From positions 1-25,998 of the IMG/VR virus record IMGVR_UViG_3300044641_002996: DNA of 25,998 bases. One strand, given 5' to 3'. The notes below the pieces were generated by a model. It ran no database searches. It had not been told where the DNA came from and worked only from the letters and a program-made list of their open reading frames with translations. This DNA is from a virus. Numbering within the stretch: the first letter of the stretch is position 1; each line of letters starts with the position of its first letter. Positions 16,701 to 22,748 of the stretch are shown here, piece after piece. Both the position numbers and the translations under genes were made by a program.

Positions 16701-18968
16701 AAACATAAAGGAACTGGTAGAGCTATGAAAGCTATTATGGCTTGCTATGGTGTACCACAATCTATGTTGACTATAATGGAATTTGGTGGCCCTCAAGATC
16801 CAACTAAAGGTGGTACTACTCAATTTACTTTTGATGATAGGACAGCAGCAATTTATTTGAAAGAAAATTCTAATGTAAAAATACCTTGGAAAGAAATATC
16901 TGGGTTTGGTGATTATCCAAATGCAGTTGAATTTAGAATACAACCAACATACAAACCAACATCACAATATACATTAATATCTGGAACAGAATGGACTTTG
17001 GATTTGGTAAAAACAACTGGTTCATTTGCTAAATTAGAATTGAATTTTGGTGGTGACCAATCAACAAGTACATATTTTTCTGAAAGTATAGGTATCCCCG
17101 CATCATATTATATTTCATATATAGATGATGAACCATACGCTTATGGTCCTGATTTAAAAACAGGAAGTTTAGATTTTCCTATATCAACTGAAAATTATAC
17201 GAATGTATTAATCAATAGACATAATAGCCCCGATTCATCATCTTGGTTTGAAGTTTGGTTAGCTACATCAAATGGAAGTAGGATAACTACCTTTGTTAGT
17301 ATGTCATTGGCAACGGATGATGCACAATGGGAAACTGGTTCTTATTTGCAAATTGGTGGCAATGGATTTGATGGTAATTTGGATGAATTCCGTTTATGGA
17401 AAACACCATTACAATTAAGTAAATTCCAAAACCATACACTATTCCCAGATGCGATTAATGGTAATGATTTTGATTCATCAACAAAAGATTTAGTATTCCG
17501 TTTAGATTTTGAATATCCAAAAGATAGAAATATAGACCCTAATATTAAAAACGTAGCTATTAATGAAAGTTATGGTGAACCATTCGCATCAGCAAGTAAT
17601 ATGTGGGTTAATGCAACATATCCATATCAATACGTTCCGTATGATAGAACTGTAACTGCAAATGTACCATCTTTGGGTTTAACATATTCGAATAAGATAA
17701 GATTTGAATCAGCATCTCTTGTTACTGATTTATCATACAGAACAAGAGCAACTAAAAAAGCATTTGACCAAGCACCAATAGATACGAATCGTTTGGGATT
17801 ATTTTTATCTCCAACTAAAGAGTTAAATATGGATATATTAAAAGCATTTGGTGATTTTAATATTGATAACTATATTGGAGACCCATCGGATGAATATAGA
17901 GATAGTTATAAATCTTTAGCTGATTTAAGAGAATACTACTTTGAAAGACTTGGTAATAGAGATATATACGAATACATACGATTAGTAAAGTATATTGATA
18001 AATCTTTATTTGATGTATTATCGGATTTAGCACCGGCTAGAACAAATATATCAAAAGGATTATTAATTGAACCACATTATTTAGAGAGAAGTAAAACTAA
18101 ATGGACTAAACCGGAATCTTTGAGAAACGATTATGATACTATAATAGATACCAAAGATAATACTAATATTGATTTAGAATATGCAGTTAAAAATTCAATT
18201 ATAGATTTGAAAGATTTGACAGAATTTGATGTAAATTTACCAAACTATGACACATCATTGGAAGCAAATGATAATATTTTATTAGAAGGTACTAATCCAA
18301 CATATCAATCAAATATAACATATAATTTAGATGATAGTATAAGAACAGAATTTCCAACATACCCAAATACAGGTTCAGCAAATATTTTCTGTCCAACTGG
18401 AGAAACTTTACTTGGTAGTGTGGATGTATTTTCATCTACACAAATAGGAATGGAAAGAGATTCGTTAGCAAATGCTGGATTTGGGTTATATGCTAAAAGA
18501 GGTAATGGATTGGTTAGAAATTGGGAGGGTGTATTTGGAAATTCGGAAACAACTGGTAGTAGAAAATCAATATTTTTAGTAAAAGAACAATATACTGAAT
18601 TTGAACAAGTTCAAATATCTGGATACCCTGTTGTTGGATACCAACCTGGTGACCAAATAAAATATGTAAAACAACCTGTAATAAAAAACAAATATAGAGT
18701 TTCAGTTTTACCTTTTAGTGGTAGTATTGAACTTGGAAACGATATTGTAGAAGTGAAATCAGTAAATGGTTATCTACCAACCCACTATCGTTTTAAAAAT
18801 AATTTAACTGAAGGTATGCAACGTTCCTACTTCAAAGGTTCTCAGCAAACGATAGCAACTACACCTGATGGATTGGAGCCGGTAGAAACATTCTCAACTA
18901 ATCCTAACATTCTTAGAGTGGCTAAGACAGGTAGAGGAAGTGGTGAACCGATACTTGAAGTGGATTAA
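13722..18968 (+). CDS. Giant baseplate wedge/tail protein with LamG-like domain (gp7/gpI-like parts)
   Basis: At 1748 residues this is the largest gene in the window and far longer than T4 gp7 (1032). Residues ~1-55 are Ser/Gly-rich. Residues ~60-570 appear to be repeated beta-sandwich domains. Around 589-735 lies a block (HLLHIGNGDNK, then FGSAEERVNNFYYKIKILED) that I recall from large marine T4-type wedge proteins. Residues ~978-1020 (NLPYLLKHKGTGRAM, then YGVPQ and EFGGPQ) resemble tail protein I of contractile tails. Residues ~1069-1260 look like a concanavalin/LamG domain, ending in NGFDGNLDEFRLWKTPL, the usual final motif. The C-terminus (GRGSGEPILEVD) is also conserved-looking. It probably joins wedge, sheath initiation and surface sugar binding. 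The reading frame is intact; naming after a single T4 gene would be unsafe. Confidence 0.75.
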   Translation: MAERNDAQNFNSEYNSYLVSDSESVSGVSFGGGAGAGGSSNVIGATNYGFTGTAVPINNDIISIPTDLRQNGETPYIPITSQPGLANSDGLYTFRISSNVTNASIFINDENIFKTTPHTFKRNISELALSQAVVTLQKEGYVSNEKYVISVIQNPNYNYGININPYDSLINYTTRGLLDLSNASLVYSTTPLFTIKIEYFKSNVLQEFNYNIDDKIQVLDFNDFVVKKEDPVIEEPVPSESKIKINLDGIDNSVEFVNKKAVSLSDGAQRITTGTTEVSIKSDRPSLIRSADKALYRITSIQLIRNTEILQNLTAQSNESLLFRFDAVAGDIVNVKTEAIVEPLLEDFPILRLTNPETKRLYNLNSAAAIPIGLEQQNNTQSVRVYVNQKEYQYDVPSFDGVPTFIISIPANAFSDIGVYKVIIVPSNTRGDGEFLELTINATRDVWVGIPDIRNIRYPSELFGPDYVGTNVNFNISYETVSTDYVRIYKVGSDKFIKASANGVVTLNFQQLLDLDASQTFEDVDKISIILKLVPYNESGKEVVIGKEELITINFDKGDLTIPRDVAISRIAEAFINQFDDRPFEIDSSKYLTHLLHIGNGDNKVITTWTGSQGSLILKLYEPIPTTIQPNQQVWISKLQANPIVETITISGVDAAFCPPLKGPNFSLEPDNGIGFKVYDELIASGSYTSTDLINKFAEQNSIDTEKLNIQYVSGSSYSWNNFVHFGSAEERVNNFYYKIKILEDLRKKYQGLIADTFINPYQSLDSALLTEVSEEIVTEDSLYTLNWEVYVEKGFNQGEEVQRLATKINNLIRGFDGFEKWLYKTEDTLAFPKENYLAPTGITYRVLKNWDSVDSVSWFEYAIQSGGTYDVYNINSMKNNMPEYLVEDYENSDFLLFLDMIGQHFDILWCYINALKANKNLEHKQDIGITNSMVYNMLDSMGWKGKRAFDSQFLWEYAFGTNEAGVPKYSRSLEDANNEVWRRILNNLPYLLKHKGTGRAMKAIMACYGVPQSMLTIMEFGGPQDPTKGGTTQFTFDDRTAAIYLKENSNVKIPWKEISGFGDYPNAVEFRIQPTYKPTSQYTLISGTEWTLDLVKTTGSFAKLELNFGGDQSTSTYFSESIGIPASYYISYIDDEPYAYGPDLKTGSLDFPISTENYTNVLINRHNSPDSSSWFEVWLATSNGSRITTFVSMSLATDDAQWETGSYLQIGGNGFDGNLDEFRLWKTPLQLSKFQNHTLFPDAINGNDFDSSTKDLVFRLDFEYPKDRNIDPNIKNVAINESYGEPFASASNMWVNATYPYQYVPYDRTVTANVPSLGLTYSNKIRFESASLVTDLSYRTRATKKAFDQAPIDTNRLGLFLSPTKELNMDILKAFGDFNIDNYIGDPSDEYRDSYKSLADLREYYFERLGNRDIYEYIRLVKYIDKSLFDVLSDLAPARTNISKGLLIEPHYLERSKTKWTKPESLRNDYDTIIDTKDNTNIDLEYAVKNSIIDLKDLTEFDVNLPNYDTSLEANDNILLEGTNPTYQSNITYNLDDSIRTEFPTYPNTGSANIFCPTGETLLGSVDVFSSTQIGMERDSLANAGFGLYAKRGNGLVRNWEGVFGNSETTGSRKSIFLVKEQYTEFEQVQISGYPVVGYQPGDQIKYVKQPVIKNKYRVSVLPFSGSIELGNDIVEVKSVNGYLPTHYRFKNNLTEGMQRSYFKGSQQTIATTPDGLEPVETFSTNPNILRVAKTGRGSGEPILEVD

Positions 18969-18989
18969 GATTGAAAATATTAATTGGTT

Positions 18990-18998
18990 ATATTTATT
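18990..18998 (+). promoter_or_regulatory. Putative phage late promoter motif, one mismatch (ATATTTATT)
   Basis: The motif lies in a 61-base gap, 31 bases before the ATG at 19030, the longest spacing among the copies. It differs from the others in the last base. It precedes two structural genes with codon use that suggests strong expression. Confidence 0.45.
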
Positions 18999-19029
18999 TT
19001 AGAAATAAAGCATTAAAAAACAATATCAA

Positions 19030-19653
19030 ATGGCATATTTAGATAATACCGAAATTACCGTAGATGCAATCCTTACAAAAAAAGGTAGACAAAAATTAGC
19101 ATCCGGTCAATCGTTAAACATTACGAAGTTTTCGTTGGGTGATGATGAAATTGATTACACCTTATACGAACCAGCACATCCAAAAGGTTCTGCATACTAT
19201 GATTCAGCAATTAGAGCTATTCCTATTACGGAAGCTTCACCTGATGAAACTCAAGTATTGAGATATAAGTTAGTTACTTTACCAAAAGGAACAACTCAAA
19301 TTCCTGTTGTTAGATTTGGAGTACCATCTATCGCAGTTAATCAAACCGAAGGTGGTGTTGGATTAACACCAACGACTTCACCATCAGGAAATACAAACGC
19401 TGGATACACTGTGGTATTAACCGACCAAAGAGCTGGTACTATCACTGTGACTAGAGGAGCTACGAATGTAGGAAGTGTTCCTGTATTCTTGGGTGAAGAA
19501 ATTACAACAACTGCACAAGTAGTAAGTGGTTTAGAATTTAGATTCACACCAAATCCAAACTTGACAATTGATATTTCGACAACAATAACAGTATACGGAA
19601 ATGAAACTGGTGGTTCAGAAACTATCCCTGTAACTGTAACTTATAAAGCATAA
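19030..19653 (+). CDS. Tail/virion structural protein with C-terminal Ig-like domain
   Basis: The 207-residue protein opens with YLDNTEITVDAILTKKGRQK and continues KFSLGDDEIDYTLYEPAHPKG, an N-terminal domain I recall from many marine T4-type phage structural proteins, often near tail genes. Residues ~118-207 are beta strands rich in Thr/Val (GYTVVLTDQRAGTITVTRG; ITVYGNETGGSETIPVTVTY), as in an Ig-like domain on virion surfaces. Isoleucine codons are almost all ATT or ATC (14 of 15), unlike the preceding giant gene, which may reflect high expression. It is probably cotranscribed with the next gene, 14 bases downstream. Confidence 0.7.
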   Translation: MAYLDNTEITVDAILTKKGRQKLASGQSLNITKFSLGDDEIDYTLYEPAHPKGSAYYDSAIRAIPITEASPDETQVLRYKLVTLPKGTTQIPVVRFGVPSIAVNQTEGGVGLTPTTSPSGNTNAGYTVVLTDQRAGTITVTRGATNVGSVPVFLGEEITTTAQVVSGLEFRFTPNPNLTIDISTTITVYGNETGGSETIPVTVTYKA

Positions 19654-19667
19654 AATAGATATATAAA

Positions 19668-20906
19668 ATGGCACTAATCAATGACCCTAATATAACCGCC
19701 CAAATTAGAGATTTAGCTAATACGGGAACGATTGATTCAAATCAATTGGTAACCTTGTTAAACTCTGTATTACCGGCAGGTCAACAAATTTCAACCGGTA
19801 CTGGTGTAGCTACTGGTATTTATAAAAGATTTGGTGATTTTGATAAAGTAAACGCTAAAGTAGAAGTAGTAACCACGGGTCTATGGACTGGTGATTCTGG
19901 TTCTTTGGCACAATTCTATACAGCATCATCACAAACAACCGCAACTAGCGGATACTATTACGCTAATGTATATGATTACAATCCAATTGCATTCTCTGAC
20001 TCGGCTGAAGTACAATTCGCCGTAGCTTATGGGCATGTTAATGGTAGTGGTTCTATGAACTTAGCAACTAACGATTCTGCATTACTTGCTACAAAAGCAA
20101 CATACGCACAATATCGTTCTATGTTGTTAGACCCAACTGATAGTAAGTTTTCTTTTGAAAACGCATCTGGTATTGAAGTTGATGCAAATGGTATCTATAT
20201 AATCAATATATCTAGAAGTAGATTTAGAGAAAAAATGGATGCTGGTAACTGGTCATTAACATTGACAGGTGGTAATGGTACATTTACTTTTATCGATAAT
20301 AGCGGTAAAAAGTTTGGAGATGATTTAGGATTGAGTGGTAGAGTATTCAAAGTTGTTTCAGGTTCATTGAACTTAGGAACTGAAAACGAAGCTACAATCA
20401 ACACAACAGTTGATGCAAGTACTGGAGAAGGATATGGTTTATTCTATCCTGATAGAGGTATAATTGTACTTAATGCAAGAGCAATTGGTTCTACTTTAGG
20501 TACTATTGCAAACCAAACAATTTATACAAAAGATGGTACATTTATACAAAGTGGTAGTGTATCACCTTCACATTTACAAACATCGGAGCAATTTAATCAA
20601 TACAGATTACTTCAGGCAATTCAAAGAGGTGGTGATTTTGAAGCTCGTAGAACTGAAAACATTTCTACACAGCATTTCTTTGTAAGAGCAACAAATAGAG
20701 AGTTTAACTATTCTAATAATCCTACTTATATTGATGCAGATGGTTTCTTTGTAGAATCTACATTTGAAACTGACCCTCAAACATATATAACAACAATAGG
20801 ATTGTATAACGATTCCAACGAATTAATAGCAGTAGCTAAAACATCTCAACCTGTTGTTAAATCATTTGATAAAGAAGTACTGATTAAAGTTAAATTATCA
20901 TTCTAA
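19668..20906 (+). CDS. Virion structural protein with C-terminal module shared with the next gene
   Basis: The 412-residue protein looks like an abundant structural protein of T4-type marine phages. A domain at ~50-140 runs from IYKRFGDFDKVNAKVEVVTT to AEVQFAVAYGHVNGSGSMNL, and another at ~150-270 includes GLFYPDRGIIVLNARAIG. The last ~95 residues begin at FFVRATNREFNYSNNPTYID and contain YITTIGLYNDSNELIAVAK at ~374-392, closely like the end of the following protein. There are no catalytic motifs. Location on the tail or neck is likely but not fixed by the sequence. A strong terminator follows 23 bases after its stop, so this gene ends a transcription unit. Confidence 0.7.
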   Translation: MALINDPNITAQIRDLANTGTIDSNQLVTLLNSVLPAGQQISTGTGVATGIYKRFGDFDKVNAKVEVVTTGLWTGDSGSLAQFYTASSQTTATSGYYYANVYDYNPIAFSDSAEVQFAVAYGHVNGSGSMNLATNDSALLATKATYAQYRSMLLDPTDSKFSFENASGIEVDANGIYIINISRSRFREKMDAGNWSLTLTGGNGTFTFIDNSGKKFGDDLGLSGRVFKVVSGSLNLGTENEATINTTVDASTGEGYGLFYPDRGIIVLNARAIGSTLGTIANQTIYTKDGTFIQSGSVSPSHLQTSEQFNQYRLLQAIQRGGDFEARRTENISTQHFFVRATNREFNYSNNPTYIDADGFFVESTFETDPQTYITTIGLYNDSNELIAVAKTSQPVVKSFDKEVLIKVKLSF

Positions 20907-20929
20907 TAAAAAAATAAACACAATATAAG

Positions 20930-20950
20930 AACCCCCGAAAGGGGGTTTTT
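20930..20950 (+). terminator. Rho-independent terminator
   Basis: The sequence AACCCCC-GAAA-GGGGGTT folds into a 7-bp stem capped by a GNRA-type tetraloop and runs into five T residues. It follows the stop at 20906 by 23 bases and precedes the next promoter-like motif by 10 bases. It is the only such hairpin I found in the window. Confidence 0.92.
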
Positions 20951-20960
20951 AGTTTAAGAA

Positions 20961-20969
20961 ATATTTATA
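20961..20969 (+). promoter_or_regulatory. Putative phage late promoter motif (ATATTTATA)
   Basis: The motif lies between the terminator and the ATG at 20983, only 13 bases before the start, the shortest spacing in the set. Placement directly after a terminator strengthens the reading of this motif as a promoter rather than part of a leader. Confidence 0.65.
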
Positions 20970-20982
20970 TAAAAAATAATAG

Positions 20983-21843
20983 ATGATTAAAGAAATTCCC
21001 AAATCCGATATAATTACAAGACCAATCAAAGTTTATAAAGAATGGCCGTTGGATGAAACTGATGTATATCCATTATTTGGAGAAGCGCCAAATAATACAT
21101 TAATAGATGTAAATTCGGATGAAAGAACTCACGGATTTATTAGAAAGGTTTTATATGAATCGGTAAAATCGCAATTTTATAGAAACGCAGATACAGCATC
21201 AATAATAACTGAAGTTGGCTTACGAAAATCATATACATCTACACATGAAAGAAACTTAAGTAATGAGTTCGCTGTAATATCTATACCACAAATATATTAT
21301 GGTGAGGGTATTAAAGTTGGTAGTGTAAGATTAGAGGATGAACAAACCGGAAAGATATATGAGGATGATGGGTATTCAAATCTTATAGATTCTGGGAGTA
21401 ATGTAGCTGGTAACATATTTTATGATAGGGGGTTGGTTATACTGACAAGAGATATTGTTAGTGGTTCTGTATTATCAGAATTTACATTAAACTTTCGTTC
21501 TACTAAAACAATTTATGAAAACGAAATTTTATTAACTGTATTAGAATCGGAGTTTAATGTTTCACAAAATCCAACAGCGGTTGATTATGATGCCGATGGA
21601 ACTTTCGGAAAAATTAAATTACACAATATTCAATCGCAAATAGACCCAACTGTGTTTAGTGGGTTTGGTGAATATGATTATAGTAGTTCATTGGATACAA
21701 CCGGTTCATATTTAGCACCTTATATTACAACAATTGCTTTATATGATAATGACTTGAATATGGTAGCTGTTGCAAAATTACCACAACCAATAAAATCGAT
21801 GCCTGATTATCCATTGAATTTTATTGTTCGTTTTGATACATAA
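20983..21843 (+). CDS. Virion structural protein, partial paralogue of the preceding gene
   Basis: The 286-residue protein has N-terminal segments (KVYKEWPLDETDVYPLFGEA) of no recognised family. A beta-rich middle reads IKVGSVRLEDEQTGKIYEDD then NIFYDRGLVILTRDI. The C-terminal part has EFNVSQNPTAVDYDADG and YITTIALYDNDLNMVAVAK at ~247-265. The order of the FYDRG-like strand, the EFN-NPT motif and the YITTI-AVAK motif matches the preceding protein, so the two share a related C-terminal half. It has its own promoter-like motif and follows the terminator, so the two may be expressed in different amounts. Confidence 0.7.
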   Translation: MIKEIPKSDIITRPIKVYKEWPLDETDVYPLFGEAPNNTLIDVNSDERTHGFIRKVLYESVKSQFYRNADTASIITEVGLRKSYTSTHERNLSNEFAVISIPQIYYGEGIKVGSVRLEDEQTGKIYEDDGYSNLIDSGSNVAGNIFYDRGLVILTRDIVSGSVLSEFTLNFRSTKTIYENEILLTVLESEFNVSQNPTAVDYDADGTFGKIKLHNIQSQIDPTVFSGFGEYDYSSSLDTTGSYLAPYITTIALYDNDLNMVAVAKLPQPIKSMPDYPLNFIVRFDT

Positions 21844-21847
21844 TGTT

Positions 21848-21856
21848 ATATTTATA
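21848..21856 (+). promoter_or_regulatory. Putative phage late promoter motif (ATATTTATA)
   Basis: The motif lies in a 35-base gap, 22 bases before the ATG at 21879. The flank ATATTTATACACATAAA is identical to that at 803-819. A TTG lies 20 bases upstream of the TATATTTA reading of this copy (21824-21826), inside the preceding gene. Other copies examined lack this. Confidence 0.6.
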
Positions 21857-21878
21857 CACATAAACAAATACTAAAAAA

Positions 21879-22079
21879 ATGGCAAGTATAATTGATATTT
21901 ATAAAAAAGCAATACCTACAACTGGAAAAGCTAACCTTAAAGGTGGTGATATTGAGCCTGTTGGCGCTGATAATGCATACAAACCATCTAAAGATTTATC
22001 TAAAGATGAAAAAGCACTTAAAAAAGCAAGAGGTGGTGAACTGAATATGAAAAAATATTCAGATAGTGTAAACAGATAA
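21879..22079 (+). CDS. Small hypothetical protein
   Basis: The product is 66 residues, basic and Lys/Gly/Asp-rich, probably partly disordered, with a KDLSKDEKALKKARGGEL helix in the second half. There are no cysteines, membrane segments or known motifs. Support for it as a gene comes from the promoter-like motif 22 bases upstream, the A-rich leader, and the next gene starting one base after its stop. A second ATATTTATA inside it (21895-21903) encodes Asp-Ile-Tyr-Lys and is treated as chance. Confidence 0.6.
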   Translation: MASIIDIYKKAIPTTGKANLKGGDIEPVGADNAYKPSKDLSKDEKALKKARGGELNMKKYSDSVNR

Positions 22080-22080
22080 T

Positions 22081-22491
22081 ATGTCTTGGAAATTTAATGG
22101 AAATATTGTTACAGAAGAAAACACACCTGAAGGTGCGGTTGGATTTGTCTATAAAATGATACATATTCCAACTGGAAAATTCTACATAGGTAAAAAACAA
22201 CTTACTCAAACTCGTAGATTAAAACCCCTTAAAGGAAAGACTCGTAAAAGGGTTGTAAAGAAAGCATCTGATTGGGAGAAGTACTATTCATCAAATGAAT
22301 GGATTAAATCGGAAGTTAAAGCTGGAAACGCTGAACACTTTGAAAGAGAAATCATTCAATTTTGTTTCTCAAAGAAATCATTATCATATTACGAAATTAA
22401 ATGGCAGTTTCATTACGATGTACTTGCCAATGAACAAGCAATAAACGAAAACCTTATGGGAAAATTCTTCCGTAGGGATATTATAAATTAA
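22081..22491 (+). CDS. GIY-YIG-like nuclease domain protein
   Basis: The 136-residue protein has the two hallmark elements in order: GFVYKM at 21-26 in place of GIY, and FYIGKKQL at 34-41 for YIG. A basic stretch with Arg45/Arg46 is a candidate for the conserved catalytic arginine. YYSSNEWIKSEV at 68-79 resembles the segment before the metal-binding helix. Glu88/Glu90 in HFEREIIQF could be the metal ligand. Length suits a lone catalytic domain with no DNA-binding module. Relatives in T4-type phages include Seg homing endonucleases and unclassified GIY-YIG proteins. Being in a tight run (one base after the previous stop, five before the next start), it does not look like a free-standing intruder. 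Confidence 0.65.
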   Translation: MSWKFNGNIVTEENTPEGAVGFVYKMIHIPTGKFYIGKKQLTQTRRLKPLKGKTRKRVVKKASDWEKYYSSNEWIKSEVKAGNAEHFEREIIQFCFSKKSLSYYEIKWQFHYDVLANEQAINENLMGKFFRRDIIN

Positions 22492-22496
22492 AAGTT

Positions 22497-22697
22497 ATGA
22501 ACATTCAAGAAATTTGTAAAAAGTACGGAATCTCCGATAATTACTTAAACTCAAAAGATGATGCACATCAAATAGCAGCTGCATCTTTAGTGGACCTTAA
22601 AAATATGGTTCTTCAAAATCAACCAAGAGAGACTATAGCTAATAAATTACAATTCTTAGCAGATTTTCTAAATGATGTAAAGAATTCATCTTACTAA
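22497..22697 (+). CDS. Small hypothetical protein
   Basis: The product is 66 residues, probably all helical (IQEICKKYGISDNYL; HQIAAASLVDLKNMVL; IANKLQFLADFLNDV). It has no recognised family. The leader AAAAGTT before the ATG is A-rich. It ends at the base directly before the -33 box of the primase promoter, so it seems to be the last gene of the unit starting at 21848, with no terminator visible after it. Confidence 0.6.
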   Translation: MNIQEICKKYGISDNYLNSKDDAHQIAAASLVDLKNMVLQNQPRETIANKLQFLADFLNDVKNSSY

Positions 22698-22729
22698 TTT
22701 GGTTATATCGGGTATTTTTTGTATATTTG
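22698..22729 (+). promoter_or_regulatory. Bacteroidota housekeeping-type promoter upstream of primase
   Basis: TTTG at 22698-22701 and TATATTTG at 22722-22729 match the -33 (TTTG) and -7 (TAnnTTTG) boxes of Bacteroidota vegetative promoters, with a 20-base spacer in the normal 19-21 range. Transcription would start around 22735, leaving a leader of about 14 bases before the ATG at 22749. This implies use by the host polymerase, as expected for early or middle genes. Confidence 0.75.
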
Positions 22730-22748
22730 TGATAATAATATCCAAATC

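Noticed and set aside
21824-21854. Host-type promoter TTG-N20-TATATTTA ahead of the gene at 21879
   Set aside because: The -7 box lacks the conserved final G, and the other ATATTTATA copies examined (802 and 18990) have no TTG at this spacing, so the late-motif reading is preferred.
21895-21903. ATATTTATA inside the small gene at 21879
   Set aside because: It encodes Asp-Ile-Tyr-Lys, lies in coding sequence and has no ATG at the usual spacing. A TATTTATA at 19817-19824 is a similar chance case. Both show the motif alone is not sufficient evidence.
22719-22748. TTG start ten codons upstream of the primase ATG
   Set aside because: It overlaps the TATATTTG -7 box, so the predicted transcript would not contain it. 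The ATG at 22749 fits a 14-base leader.
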